NCBI RefSeq assembly: GCF_003944765.1
Contig: NZ_RWIU01000004.1
Location: forward strand, 434,001-498,000
Length of the DNA stretch: 64,000 nucleotides
Direction of reading: 5' to 3'
Origin: Hymenobacter perfusus
GTDB lineage: Bacteria; Bacteroidota; Bacteroidia; Cytophagales; Hymenobacteraceae
The position numbers and the translations under genes were made by a program. The number at the start of each line of letters is the position of its first letter. Position 1 is the stretch's first letter. Under the pieces are notes generated by a model. It had not been told where the DNA came from and searched no databases. It worked only from the letters and a program-made list of their open reading frames with translations. This document shows, piece by piece, positions 9,110 to 17,921 of this stretch.

Positions 9110-9535
9110 TTAAAACGGTAACTGATCCAGCTCCGGTTCCTGCCGGAAAGTGGTAGGCGCTTCAGCTGCTGCCGATGATGCGGCAGGTTGGCCTTCGGTG
9201 TGAGGGCGGCCCCCGAGCAAAGAAATTTCCTCGGCTACAATTTCGGTCACGTAACGCGTCTGGTTGTCTTTGTCCTGGTACTGGCGGGTGCGGATGCGGC
9301 CCTCCACGTACACCTGCTGCCCCTTACGCAGGTACTTCTCGGCTAGTTCGGCTAGACCGCGCCAGGCGGCCACGGTGTGCCACTCGGTCCGCTCCACGCG
9401 GTTTCCCTGCTTGTCTTTATAATACTCGTTGGTAGCCATGGTGAAGTTGGCTACCGAGTTGCCGCCTTCCAGATGCCGCACCTCCGGGTCTTTGCCCAAA
9501 TGACCAATCAAAATGACTTTGTTTACGCTTGCCAT
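9110..9535 (-). CDS. ssb: Single-stranded DNA-binding protein
   Basis: 141 aa. The N-terminal OB fold (about residues 1-105) begins MASVNKVILIGHLGKDPEVR, and further family motifs are WHTVAAW and VYVEGRIRTRQYQDKD. A short disordered linker leads to the acidic tip ending DQLPF, which recruits repair and replication proteins. It coats ssDNA during replication, recombination and repair. It lies 99 bp downstream of mutY on the same strand, an arrangement common in Bacteroidota. Confidence 0.96.
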   Translation of the reverse strand: MASVNKVILIGHLGKDPEVRHLEGGNSVANFTMATNEYYKDKQGNRVERTEWHTVAAWRGLAELAEKYLRKGQQVYVEGRIRTRQYQDKDNQTRYVTEIVAEEISLLGGRPHTEGQPAASSAAAEAPTTFRQEPELDQLPF

Positions 9536-9634
9536 ACGGTTTGAAGAGAAGTAGTTGAAAGTAAAGAAATAAGAGCTGAGTACTGTTGTATAAAGATAGG
9601 GAAAGTAAAATTATATGCCAATATAATTAGGTGA

Positions 9635-10726
9635 TTAAATCCCTGAATTACTAATGTAATTGGTAATAAGAATCGATTTCGGCAGTTCCTCAATTTCGGC
9701 GGCCCGGTACGCAGCCAGGCCAGTTGCTGCCAATGTAGCGGTGGGCAGCGGCGTTTCCAGCCAGACCGCATGAAACTTCGCCTCCACCTTCTGGTGGCTC
9801 AGCACATGCCGTAGCGCGGCCGTCGGCTCCTCAACCCGGTCGGTAGCCACCCGGCCCCCCAGGCTTTCCACCACCTCCACCACGGCCACCGCCTGCAGCT
9901 CCGCCGATTCGGTTTCGTGCAGCGCGAAGTCGTAGAGGCCCTCCCAGATATCCTTGGGGCCGCGCTTGCGCAGATATACTGTGTCGGCGTGACGCAGCAC
10001 CAAGTAGTGGAAGTAGCGGGTGCGGGCGGCCTTGGCCTTGCTTTTTACCGGCAACTCCTGCACCATGCCATGCTGGAAAGCAAAGCACTGCTGCTGCAGC
10101 GGGCAGAACAAGCAGTCGGGCTTGGCTGGGGTGCATTGGATGGCCCCAAACTCCATAATGGCTTGGTTGAACTCGGCCGGCTGGTCGGCCGGAATCAGCG
10201 TATCGGCCAGTTGCTGGAATGCCTTGCGGCTAGCCGGGGCGGCAATATCCTGGGTGAGGCCGAATACCCGCGCCAGCACCCGGAACACGTTGCCATCGAG
10301 CACGGCCACCTGTTCATCGTAGGCGAAGGAGGCAATAGCGGCGGCCGTGTACTGACCTACGCCGCGCAGCTTCAGCAACTCATGATACGAGCCGGGGAAC
10401 TGCCCACCGTACTCCTGCACTACTTGCTGGGCCGTGTGGTGCATGTTGCGGGCCCGGGAGTAATAGCCCAAGCCCTGCCAATGGCGCAGTACCTCATCCT
10501 GCGGGGCAGCGGCCAGATCCTGCACAGTGGGGTAAGTCGTGACGAAATCTAGGTAGTAGGGGAGGCCCTGTTTCACCCGGGTCTGCTGCAAAATCACCTC
10601 CGATAACCAGATGGCGTACGGGTCGCGGGTGTGCCGCCAGGGAAGGTCGCGGCGGTGACGCGGGTACCAATTCAGCAGGGCGGCGGCAAACCAGGAAGGA
10701 GGAGCGGTTGTTAAGGGAGAAGGCAA
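9635..10726 (-). CDS. mutY: A/G-specific adenine glycosylase MutY
   Basis: 363 aa. Removes adenine mispaired with 8-oxoguanine in base excision repair. The HhH-GPD domain shows WLSEVILQQTRV (catalytic glutamate) near residue 40, the hairpin LRGVGQYTAAAI near 120, and VLDGNVFRVLARVFG (catalytic aspartate) near 142. The [4Fe-4S] loop is C-x6-C-x2-C-x5-C in CTPAKPDCLFCPLQQQC. A C-terminal NUDIX-like recognition domain follows. It is first of the mutY-ssb-gldD run and divergent from the HU gene. Confidence 0.96.
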   Translation of the reverse strand: MPSPLTTAPPSWFAAALLNWYPRHRRDLPWRHTRDPYAIWLSEVILQQTRVKQGLPYYLDFVTTYPTVQDLAAAPQDEVLRHWQGLGYYSRARNMHHTAQQVVQEYGGQFPGSYHELLKLRGVGQYTAAAIASFAYDEQVAVLDGNVFRVLARVFGLTQDIAAPASRKAFQQLADTLIPADQPAEFNQAIMEFGAIQCTPAKPDCLFCPLQQQCFAFQHGMVQELPVKSKAKAARTRYFHYLVLRHADTVYLRKRGPKDIWEGLYDFALHETESAELQAVAVVEVVESLGGRVATDRVEEPTAALRHVLSHQKVEAKFHAVWLETPLPTATLAATGLAAYRAAEIEELPKSILITNYISNSGI

Positions 10727-10788
10727 GGCTTTGAGAAAGAATAAGTTGGATGCAACGCAGAGGTTAAAGTGGATTGCAGGAAAACGGT

Positions 10789-10818
10789 TTGTAAAACCAA
10801 AAAAGGGGACTACCTTTG
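10789..10818 (+). promoter_or_regulatory. Bacteroidota-type promoter of the HU gene
   Basis: TTG at 10789-10791, a spacer of exactly 19 nt, then TACCTTTG at 10811-10818 matches the -33/-7 consensus fully. Transcription would start near 10825, leaving a leader of about 100 nt before the GTG at 10925. Confidence 0.8.
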
Positions 10819-10924
10819 TGCCCCTTAAAACGTAGGCAAACTCTTACCGGGCAAGTGCTTACGTTTTAAGGATGGCATGATTTTGCCGAACAGAATATTT
10901 TTCACTCCCAGTACACTTACCAGC

Positions 10925-11227
10925 GTGACTAAAGCAGAAGTAATTGCCGAAATTGCCGACAAGACCGGCATCGAGAAAGCAGACGTTTCGGCTACCGTAG
11001 AAGCCTTCTTCAAAGTCGTGAAGGACTCCATGGCAGATGGCAACAACATCTACGTGCGTGGCTTTGGCTCTTTCGTAAACAAGAAGCGCGCTAAAAAAGT
11101 AGCCCGCAACATCTCGAAAAACACGTCGATTATCATCGACGAGCATTTCATCCCCAGCTTCAAGCCGTCGAAGACCTTCATCGGGAAGATCAAAAACAGC
11201 AAGAAAATCAAAGAACTGGCTGCCTAA
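10925..11227 (+). CDS. HU/IHF-family nucleoid DNA-binding protein
   Basis: 100 aa from a GTG start. The family begins (M/V)TKAEVI, and the GTG at 10925 gives exactly VTKAEVIAEIADKTG; an upstream in-frame ATG at 10877 would add 16 unrelated residues. The core shows GFGSF and a basic beta-arm region (KKRAKKVARNISKN) that wraps DNA. It probably acts as a dimer that bends and compacts DNA. A strong promoter and terminator make it a single-gene unit, and it is likely highly expressed. Bacteroidota carry many paralogues, so the symbol is left open. Confidence 0.93.
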   Translation: MTKAEVIAEIADKTGIEKADVSATVEAFFKVVKDSMADGNNIYVRGFGSFVNKKRAKKVARNISKNTSIIIDEHFIPSFKPSKTFIGKIKNSKKIKELAA

Positions 11228-11247
11228 GCACCCATTGTTGTAATATT

Positions 11248-11303
11248 GCCGGCTGTGCCGCCGGGAATTCCCTTTTGGAACCTCGGCGGCCGGCTTTTTT
11301 TTC
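11248..11303 (+). terminator. Strong terminator after the HU gene
   Basis: GCCGGC at 11248 plus an inner GCCGCCG pairs with CGGCGGC and GCCGGC ending at 11294, followed by eight T. Confidence 0.85.
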
Positions 11304-11309
11304 GTGCTG

Positions 11310-12233
11310 ATGGCAACTACCACTTCTTCTTCCAAGCATCAAGTACTTGTGCTGGCCCTGGCGTTTGCGCTGGTGGCCGGTTTGTTTTTGTTGCCGAAGG
11401 TAATTGTGAAGCCGAAGGAAGGCAAAGGCACTTTGGCGCAAAACGCGGCCCGTACTGCTAACCGCGACAACGGAGCCGCTGCGCCTTCCACGGCCGGTAG
11501 TGGCCTCGACGAGCACGGCCACCCGGCCGGCAGTCACGACGAAGGCGGTACTGCCGAACAGCCCCACATGACTATGCCTGCCGCTCAGCGTCGCGAAATA
11601 AGCGCGTTGGTGGGCAGGTTTACTGCCGAAGCTGACCAGACAGCTAAACTGCGCTTGGCGCAGCAGCTGGCCGAGAAGTATAAGGCCGTGGAGCGGTTTG
11701 ATAGTGCCGGTTACTACTTGGAGCAGGTAGCCATTGCCCGCCCCGGTGAGCAAACCTGGAAGCGTGCCGCCGACGAGTACTTCGAAGCGTACAGCTTTGC
11801 TACTACAGAGGAGCGTCAGAAACTGCTCGGGGCCAAGTGTATGGAGCTGTACGAAAAGGTGTTGAAAAACAACCCGGACAACCTCGATGCCAAGACCAAT
11901 TTAGGAATGGCCTATATGTCAAGTGCCAATCCGGTGCAGGGCATTACGCTTATTCGGGAAGTTCTGACGGCTGATCCGCGCAACGAAAAAGCCCTGTATA
12001 ACCTTGGTTTACTGGCTATTCAGAGCGGACAGTTTGATAAAGCCGCCGAACGTTTTCAGGAGTTAGCGAAAGTAAACCCGGAAAACGTCAACGGACAGTT
12101 TTATCTTGGCGTCACGTTAGCGAAAAACGGCGCGAAGGAAGAAGCCAAAAAAGCCTTTCTGAAAGCCAAAAGCATCAGCCCTGATCCGGCCTTGGCCGCC
12201 TCGGTGGATGAAGAGCTGAAAAAGCTGCAATAG
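11310..12233 (+). CDS. Membrane-anchored TPR protein
   Basis: 307 aa from the ATG at 11310 (a GTG two codons earlier is less likely). A single N-terminal transmembrane segment (VLVLALAFALVAGLFLLP, about residues 12-30) is followed by a Gly/Ala/His-rich linker to about residue 95 and then tetratricopeptide units, for example NPDNLDAKTNLGMAYMSSAN near 190 and DPRNEKALYNLGLLAIQSGQ near 225. It is probably a scaffold on the periplasmic face. The same gene order (HU, TPR protein, RNase E/G) occurs in other Bacteroidota as far as I recall. Its partner is unknown. Confidence 0.85.
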   Translation: MATTTSSSKHQVLVLALAFALVAGLFLLPKVIVKPKEGKGTLAQNAARTANRDNGAAAPSTAGSGLDEHGHPAGSHDEGGTAEQPHMTMPAAQRREISALVGRFTAEADQTAKLRLAQQLAEKYKAVERFDSAGYYLEQVAIARPGEQTWKRAADEYFEAYSFATTEERQKLLGAKCMELYEKVLKNNPDNLDAKTNLGMAYMSSANPVQGITLIREVLTADPRNEKALYNLGLLAIQSGQFDKAAERFQELAKVNPENVNGQFYLGVTLAKNGAKEEAKKAFLKAKSISPDPALAASVDEELKKLQ

Positions 12234-12350
12234 TGCGTTTTTAGTTGTTCAACGCTCGTTTTTCGGACCTCTTCGGGTCTGCACAAACGGCCGGACGAAC
12301 AACAAAAGACAAGTAACGAAAAACAAAACCTCACCTTAACCCACATCAAC

Positions 12351-12440
12351 ATGCCCTGCGGTAAAAAGAGAAAGCGTCATAAGATTGCCACTCACAAGCG
12401 GAAGAAGCGTCTGCGCAAGAACCGTCACAAGAAGAAGTAA
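12351..12440 (+). CDS. 29-aa basic AURKAIP1/COX24-type ribosomal-like peptide
   Basis: ATG at 12351 encodes 29 residues beginning MPCGKKRKRHKIATHKRKK and ending RHKKK; about two thirds are Lys, Arg or His. This matches the short peptide conserved in Bacteroidota that carries the C-terminal motif of mitochondrial mS38 (AURKAIP1/COX24), related to the small bacterial ribosomal proteins of the bS22 kind. A ribosome-associated role is inferred from that family. It sits between the TPR gene and RNase E/G, which suggests co-regulation with RNA metabolism. Confidence 0.85.
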   Translation: MPCGKKRKRHKIATHKRKKRLRKNRHKKK

Positions 12441-12491
12441 GCCCTCCCGGGGTTTGCTGGCGGACTTTTTTCAGTAGAAAACGGCTTCGTC

Positions 12492-12581
12492 TATCTTTCA
12501 CTTAGGTTCTCTGAGAGTGGCCATAAGTTTGCTTTCCCCGTGGCTTGGAAGGGAAGCCGGTGCCTTGCGCGCTGGCTTCCC
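12492..12581 (+). promoter_or_regulatory. Possible promoter and leader hairpin of RNase E/G
   Basis: TATCTTTC at 12492-12499 is one base off the -7 consensus. Downstream, GGGAAGCC (12551-12558) pairs with GGCTTCCC (12574-12581) over a 15-nt loop inside the 206-nt gap before the TTG start. The hairpin lacks a T-run, so a leader structure is more likely than a terminator. By analogy with E. coli rne, such a leader could serve autoregulation. Confidence 0.4.
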
Positions 12582-12646
12582 TTTACGGGTTTCGGGGGCA
12601 GCGGCAGGTATATTCTTAGCAGCAGCCATTCTAACCGCTTAATCCA

Positions 12647-14254
12647 TTGAGTAACGAATTAATCATTAATTCTACTCAGGACGGAGAACGGATTGCCCTG
12701 CTACAGGACAAGCGGCTCATCGAATATCATTTCGACCGCAACGACACTGCCTACTCGGTTGGTGACATTTTCCTGGGTACGGTCAAGAAAGTTATGCCCG
12801 GTCTGAACGCCGCGTTCATTGACATCGGGTACCAAAAAGATGCCTTTCTGCACTACGGCGACCTGGGGGAGAATTTTCCTTCCCTAGTGAAGTGGGGCAA
12901 AGGCGTCCAATCGCAGAAAATACCCGTCGGCCCCCTGAAAACTTTCGAGTTTGACGGGACGCTCGACAAAGTCGGCAAAATCGACAATGCCTTGAAGAAG
13001 GGCCAGCAGCTGCTGGTGCAAATCATCAAGGAGCCGATTTCTACCAAGGGGCCGCGCTTGTCCATGGATATTTCCATGGCCGGCCGCTACCTGGTGCTGG
13101 TGCCGTTTTCCAACACCATCAGCGTATCCAAGAAGATTGTCAGCAAGACGGAGCGGGAGCGGCTTAAGCGGCTTATTGCTTCTATCAAGCCCGACAATTT
13201 TGGCGTAATCATCCGCACCGTGGCCGAGGGTCGCGAGGTGGCTGAGCTCGACCGGGATATGCAGAATATGGTGGAGAAGTGGAACACGCTGTTCCTGAAC
13301 CTGAAGGCGGGGAAACCCAACGATAAGATTCTGGGCGAGCTGGGCCGCACCTCCTCCATGCTGCGCGACATGCTCAACGAGTCGTTCGATGCCATTACCG
13401 TGGACTCGGCGCCGATGTATGAGGAAATGCGCAGCTATTTGCAGCAGATTGCGCCCGACAAGCTGGGGCTCCTGAAGCTGCACACCGGCAAGGTGAAAGT
13501 CTTTGAGCAGCACGGCATTGAGAAGCAGCTGAAAACGCTGTTTGGCAAAACCGTGACGGTGCCCAGCGGCGGTTACCTCGTCATCGAACACACGGAAGCT
13601 CTGCACGTTATCGACGTAAACTCCGGTAACAAGAGCAACCAGGAAGGCGACCAGGAGGCCACGGCCCTGCACGTGAACCTCGCGGCCGCCAAAGAAGTAG
13701 CCCGCCAGCTCCGGCTGCGCGACATGGGCGGCATCATCGTCGTCGATTTCATTGATATGAAGTCGGGCGAGAGCCGCAAGAAGGTGGAGGATACCGTGCA
13801 TAGCATCATGAAACATGATAAAGCCCGGTACACTATCCTGCCCATCACCAAGTTTGGCCTGCTTCAGATTACCCGGCAGCGCGTGCGGCCGGCCGAAGCC
13901 ATTGTAACCGGCGAGGTGTGCCCCACCTGCGGCGGTACGGGCAAGATTTCGGCTTCCATCCTCGTGACGGACGAAATCGACAACAGCATTGATGACCTGC
14001 TGGTAGCTCAAAACCAGTCGGGTATTACGCTTTCGGTGCATCCTTTCCTGCACGCCTACTACACCAAAGGGTTGGTGAGTCGGCAGATGAAATGGTACCT
14101 GAAGTATTACAAGTGGGTAAAGGTGATGAAGGACACCAGTCTGGGCCTCACCGAGTACCGCATTGAGGACGAGCACGGCGAGGAAATCGAGCTGCACTCG
14201 GCCGCGGCGGCCATGAGCCGGTTGCAGGACCGGGAACTGGAAATAATTGACTGA
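12647..14254 (+). CDS. rng: Ribonuclease E/G family protein
   Basis: 535 aa from a TTG start at 12647, chosen because the conserved N-terminus (M)SNELIINSTQ begins exactly there and no ATG or GTG fits. Single-strand endoribonuclease for rRNA maturation and mRNA decay. The S1 domain spans about residues 38-130 (FLGTVKKVMPGLNAAFIDIG). The catalytic metal-binding aspartates lie in HVIDVNSGNK near 318 and IIVVDFIDMKSGE near 364, and the zinc-link cysteines in CPTCGGTG near 424. The length fits RNase G rather than RNase E with its long tail. Confidence 0.95.
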   Translation: MSNELIINSTQDGERIALLQDKRLIEYHFDRNDTAYSVGDIFLGTVKKVMPGLNAAFIDIGYQKDAFLHYGDLGENFPSLVKWGKGVQSQKIPVGPLKTFEFDGTLDKVGKIDNALKKGQQLLVQIIKEPISTKGPRLSMDISMAGRYLVLVPFSNTISVSKKIVSKTERERLKRLIASIKPDNFGVIIRTVAEGREVAELDRDMQNMVEKWNTLFLNLKAGKPNDKILGELGRTSSMLRDMLNESFDAITVDSAPMYEEMRSYLQQIAPDKLGLLKLHTGKVKVFEQHGIEKQLKTLFGKTVTVPSGGYLVIEHTEALHVIDVNSGNKSNQEGDQEATALHVNLAAAKEVARQLRLRDMGGIIVVDFIDMKSGESRKKVEDTVHSIMKHDKARYTILPITKFGLLQITRQRVRPAEAIVTGEVCPTCGGTGKISASILVTDEIDNSIDDLLVAQNQSGITLSVHPFLHAYYTKGLVSRQMKWYLKYYKWVKVMKDTSLGLTEYRIEDEHGEEIELHSAAAAMSRLQDRELEIID

Positions 14255-14291
14255 CGGATTTTTTCTGCGAGAAAACTCCTCCTGATAGAAG

Positions 14292-14328
14292 AAAAGCCCG
14301 CTTTGCTGGATGCAAGGTGGGCTTTTTG
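14292..14328 (+). terminator. Terminator after RNase E/G
   Basis: AAAAGCCCGC pairs with GTGGGCTTTT (one G-T pair), followed by a T-run. Confidence 0.8.
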
Positions 14329-14452
14329 TTGCCCTGCCAGGCCATTGCCGGGAGAAGGTGGCTCTCTGGCCTTTCAGCCATTGGAAGCGGATATTAGGAT
14401 AGCAAAACGGTTCATTCAGCCAGAAATGCCAGCCGTTCGGCGAGGTTAAACG

Positions 14453-14460
14453 TACTTTCG
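14453..14460 (+). promoter_or_regulatory. Variant -7 element TACTTTCG before the histidine kinase
   Basis: TACTTTCG sits 24 nt before the ATG. The same TAnnTTCG variant appears before uvrA (36106) and gldB (19153). No -33 TTG is visible. Confidence 0.35.
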
Positions 14461-14483
14461 ACGTAGCACCTTACCCTTCTGCA

Positions 14484-16820
14484 ATGGATTCGTTACTCCC
14501 GGTACCTCCTGGTCTTCTAACCGCGGTGCAAGCGCACGAGCGGATTAAGGAGTTGGAGCAGGAACTGCGCCAGGTGAGAGAGGAGGCCCGCACAATTGAA
14601 GCCCGTTTGGGGCAACTGGTAAACCACCTGCAGGAAGGCATCTTGCTGACCGACCATACTGGACGGATTGCTCTGGTTAATGACCGGTTTTGTGAGCTGT
14701 GGGAGCTAGAGGAACCGGCCGACCACTGGTTGGGCCGCAGATGGGAGGAAATGGCCGCTGTGATGGTGCCCCTGGCCGCAGATAGTACCGTGTTCGAACA
14801 TCGGATACATGCTTTGCGGTCAGCTGGCCAGCCGGTGTTCAACGAACTGGTAGAACTGCAGGACGGCCGCGTACTGGAGCGTGATTTTGTGCCGGTGCGG
14901 CAGGTAGATGGGCTGGATGCCCGGACCCTGATCCGGTTGCGTGATGCTACGGAGTATCAACGGGCTACGGAACAGCTGCGGGCGGTAGCCAGTATTCCCG
15001 GGCAGAATCCAAACCCTATCTTCCGCATCGATGCCGACGGACAGGTGCTGTACAGCAATACGGCCGCTAATGCGCTACACGCCGGTCTGGAGGAGAAGGA
15101 CCAGAACCGCCTGCTTGCGAAAGTCCAGCGGCTAGCGGCGGCAGCACTAAGTCAGAACACTCCCTGGCAGGTGGATATTCCGGTAGGAACCAGCTTTTAC
15201 GCGGTATTTGTGGCTCCTTTCCCTGAAGAAGGCTACGCGAATCTATACCTGGTTAACATTACCAAGCGCATGCTGGTGGAGCAGGAGCTGAACCACGCCA
15301 AGGATGAAGCTGAAGCTGCCGTGCGGGCCCGGGAAAACTTCCTGGCCAATATGAGCCATGAAATCCGGACGCCGATGAACGGAGTACTGGGCATGGCGGC
15401 TCAGTTGGGCAAAACCCGCCTCGATACCCGGCAGCAGGATTTACTGCGCATCATCCGGACTTCCGGCCAGCACTTGCTTAGCATTATCAATGACGTGCTG
15501 GACATGGCCAAAATTACGTCGGGCAAGCTGGAGTTCGAGCAAACGGCCTTCAACCTCTGCGACTCAATGAGTGAGGCTCTGCAGCCGCTCATGCACCAGG
15601 CTATTGAGAAAGGAATTACCGTTTCGGGTACTTTGCTGAAGGAATCATGCCCGCTACCATGGGTGCTGGGCGACCCGTACCGCATCAATCAGATTCTGAT
15701 TAACCTGATGGCCAATGCCGTGAAGTTTACGGAGCGCGGCGGGCACATCAATGTAGTAGGCCGCCAGGTAAACTCAACGCCCGAAACATTGACGGTAGAG
15801 TTTTCCGTGACGGATACGGGTATCGGTATCCCGGAGGCGCAACAGGTCCGAATATTTGAAGGCTTTACCCAGGCCTATGCCGATACAACCCGGCACTTCG
15901 GCGGAACCGGACTGGGACTCAGTATTTCGCGGGCCATTGTGGAGCAGCTGAACGGGACCTTTGCTGTGGAAAGTGAAGTGGGCAAGGGCAGTACGTTCCG
16001 GTTTCAGCTGGCCCTGCCGCGCACGCCCGCCCTAGTGGAAGCCCCGGCTATAGCTTCCTATAATACCGGCGCGTTACTCGGCCGGCGCGTGCTGCTTGTG
16101 GAAGACAACCAGATTAACCGCGACGTGGCCCGTATGCTGCTGGAGGAATGGGGCGTTGTGGTGGATGAGGCTGAAAATGGCCAGCAGGGTGTAGATATGT
16201 ATCAGCAGCAGCTCTACGACGCCGTGTTAATGGACATTCAGATGCCGGGTATGAGCGGTCTGGATGCTACGGCTATCATCCGGCAACTGCCCGATGCCCG
16301 GCAGGCTAACGTCCCGATTCTGGCCCTTACGGCCAATGCCTTCCGGGCCGATAATGTGCGCTACCTGGCGGCCGGTATGAATGCCTGCCTGGCCAAGCCT
16401 TTTGAGGAAGCAGAATTGTATCAGGAGCTCGAAAACCTGCTGCAAGGGTCCAACACGGCCGCCGTTGCCACGCTCAGCTACGACCTGACCAAACTCCGGG
16501 CCCTGTCGCACGGGCGGGAGACATTTGTGGGGAAAATCATCCGTTCCTTTCTGGCCAATGTACCTGCCAGCATCGCCCAGCTGGAAGCCGCTGCCGCCAG
16601 CGGCGACTGGCCGCAGGTTGCCGCGCTGGTGCATCACATCAAGCCCGGGATAGAATCATTGGGCGTGCGGGAAGTGGCCGGGGCACTGCAGCAGTTGGAG
16701 CAACTGGAAACCGGGCACGAAGCCGTAGCCCGACCTTTGCACGAAGCCGTAGCGCGCCTCGTGGCCCAGGTGAAGCGCGCGTTACATGAGCTGCCTCGGG
16801 AACTGCCGGCCAGCACGTAG
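14484..16820 (+). CDS. Soluble hybrid sensor histidine kinase (PAS-HisKA-HATPase-REC-HPt)
   Basis: 778 aa with no transmembrane segment, so probably a cytoplasmic sensor. A short coiled coil precedes a PAS domain (about residues 45-140) and a second PAS-like domain (about 160-265). HisKA carries MSHEIRTPMNG with the phospho-histidine at 292; the HATPase shows NLMANAVKFTERGG near 405, DTGIGIP and GGTGLGLSIS. A receiver domain (VLLVEDNQINRDVARMLL) has its aspartate in VLMDIQMPGMSG near 583. A C-terminal HPt domain carries VHHIKPG near 716. The full phosphorelay is thus in one chain. It is convergent with a LytTR regulator, a plausible but unproven partner. Confidence 0.95.
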   Translation: MDSLLPVPPGLLTAVQAHERIKELEQELRQVREEARTIEARLGQLVNHLQEGILLTDHTGRIALVNDRFCELWELEEPADHWLGRRWEEMAAVMVPLAADSTVFEHRIHALRSAGQPVFNELVELQDGRVLERDFVPVRQVDGLDARTLIRLRDATEYQRATEQLRAVASIPGQNPNPIFRIDADGQVLYSNTAANALHAGLEEKDQNRLLAKVQRLAAAALSQNTPWQVDIPVGTSFYAVFVAPFPEEGYANLYLVNITKRMLVEQELNHAKDEAEAAVRARENFLANMSHEIRTPMNGVLGMAAQLGKTRLDTRQQDLLRIIRTSGQHLLSIINDVLDMAKITSGKLEFEQTAFNLCDSMSEALQPLMHQAIEKGITVSGTLLKESCPLPWVLGDPYRINQILINLMANAVKFTERGGHINVVGRQVNSTPETLTVEFSVTDTGIGIPEAQQVRIFEGFTQAYADTTRHFGGTGLGLSISRAIVEQLNGTFAVESEVGKGSTFRFQLALPRTPALVEAPAIASYNTGALLGRRVLLVEDNQINRDVARMLLEEWGVVVDEAENGQQGVDMYQQQLYDAVLMDIQMPGMSGLDATAIIRQLPDARQANVPILALTANAFRADNVRYLAAGMNACLAKPFEEAELYQELENLLQGSNTAAVATLSYDLTKLRALSHGRETFVGKIIRSFLANVPASIAQLEAAAASGDWPQVAALVHHIKPGIESLGVREVAGALQQLEQLETGHEAVARPLHEAVARLVAQVKRALHELPRELPAST

Positions 16821-16824
16821 CTTT

Positions 16825-17547
16825 TTACAGTCCCCGTAATTGGCTGTAAAATGCCTCCTGGTACGATTTACCCACGGGTACTTCATATTTGCCCAGCGCC
16901 AGCATGTTGTCCTCGATGGCATCGATGCGCTGGGTATTGACGATGTAGCTGCGGTGAGCCCGCACGAAGTGTGCGAACGGCAGCCGGTCGGCCAGGGCTT
17001 TGAGCGTGAGGTACACAATGTGCTTTTGCGTGCCCGTGACCAGAATAGAGTAGGTTGACATGGCTTCGATAAAGAGCACGTCATCGAAATTGAGGCGGAG
17101 CATGCGCGTGCCCACTTTAATGAACAGCTCGGAGCCTTTTGCCTCCACGGAGGCAACGGAGGCGGGGCCGGTTTTGGGCTTCTGCCGGTCCAGCACCCGG
17201 GTAACGGCCTGCGTGAAACGGGGCAGGTCTACGGGTTTTACCAGATAGTCGGCCACCTGCAGTTCAAAGGCATCCACGGCAAAGTCCCGGTGGGTGGTGA
17301 CCATAATGATGGCCGGGGCCGGCTGGGGCAGCAGGCGCGCCAGTTCCAGGCCGGTCAGGTGAGGCATTTCGATATCGAGCAGCAGCAAATCGGCGTTGCC
17401 GCCTTCCCGGAAATACTGGAGGGTTTCCAGGCTGCCTGGCAGCGAGGCTACCAGTTCCAGCTCCGGCGTAAGCTCCACCAGATGCTCCAGCGTCAGGCGG
17501 TTGATTTCGTTGTCATCAACGATAACACAGGCAAAAGGTGCGGGCAT
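16825..17547 (-). CDS. LytTR-family response regulator
   Basis: 240 aa from the ATG at 17547, which starts directly at the receiver domain (MPAPFACVIVDDNEINR); an upstream in-frame start would add 32 unlikely residues. The phospho-acceptor is Asp58 in LLLLDIEMPHLTG, and KPVD near residue 105 is the conserved lysine. The LytTR DNA-binding domain occupies about 140-240 (VLFIEAMSTYSIL, FVRAHRSYIVN). It ends four bases from the histidine kinase stop, tail to tail. Its usual kinase may instead be a LytS-type membrane kinase elsewhere. Confidence 0.93.
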   Translation of the reverse strand: MPAPFACVIVDDNEINRLTLEHLVELTPELELVASLPGSLETLQYFREGGNADLLLLDIEMPHLTGLELARLLPQPAPAIIMVTTHRDFAVDAFELQVADYLVKPVDLPRFTQAVTRVLDRQKPKTGPASVASVEAKGSELFIKVGTRMLRLNFDDVLFIEAMSTYSILVTGTQKHIVYLTLKALADRLPFAHFVRAHRSYIVNTQRIDAIEDNMLALGKYEVPVGKSYQEAFYSQLRGL

Positions 17548-17921
17548 GGGCGGAGAACAAGAAAGACGCGAAAAGAGCCTGACAAGCCGGGGCAAAATTT
17601 TCGGCAGCAGTAGCAACGGGCCCCTTATCTGTACAGCCTGCAAGGTAAGCGCGGTAGGGCACAGGGACGGGCTGAGTTCGACCTATTTGGCTGAACCAGA
17701 GCGTTGACTCGATGAATACCCCCGGATTCTGGGTTGCACGAAGTTCCGGGCAGCCCTGTTAAGCGGTGCATAGCGCAAACCGTTCGGAGAGAAAATACTC
17801 CAGTTCAGGACGTAGGACACTGCGTTAGGCTACTGCCGGTCCAAAAGAGCCCGGATAGGAAGTAGGTTTGAGGTGTCTTTCATTCCGAAGATGCTTGCCA
17901 CTCTCTCCCGCACCTGCCGTC
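17548..17921. other. Intergenic region between divergent genes, no gene seen
   Basis: 374 bp between the LytTR gene and the 17922 gene. I find no convincing coding frame, RNA gene or strong hairpin; promoters for both neighbours must lie here, but no perfect TAnnTTTG is visible. Confidence 0.4.
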
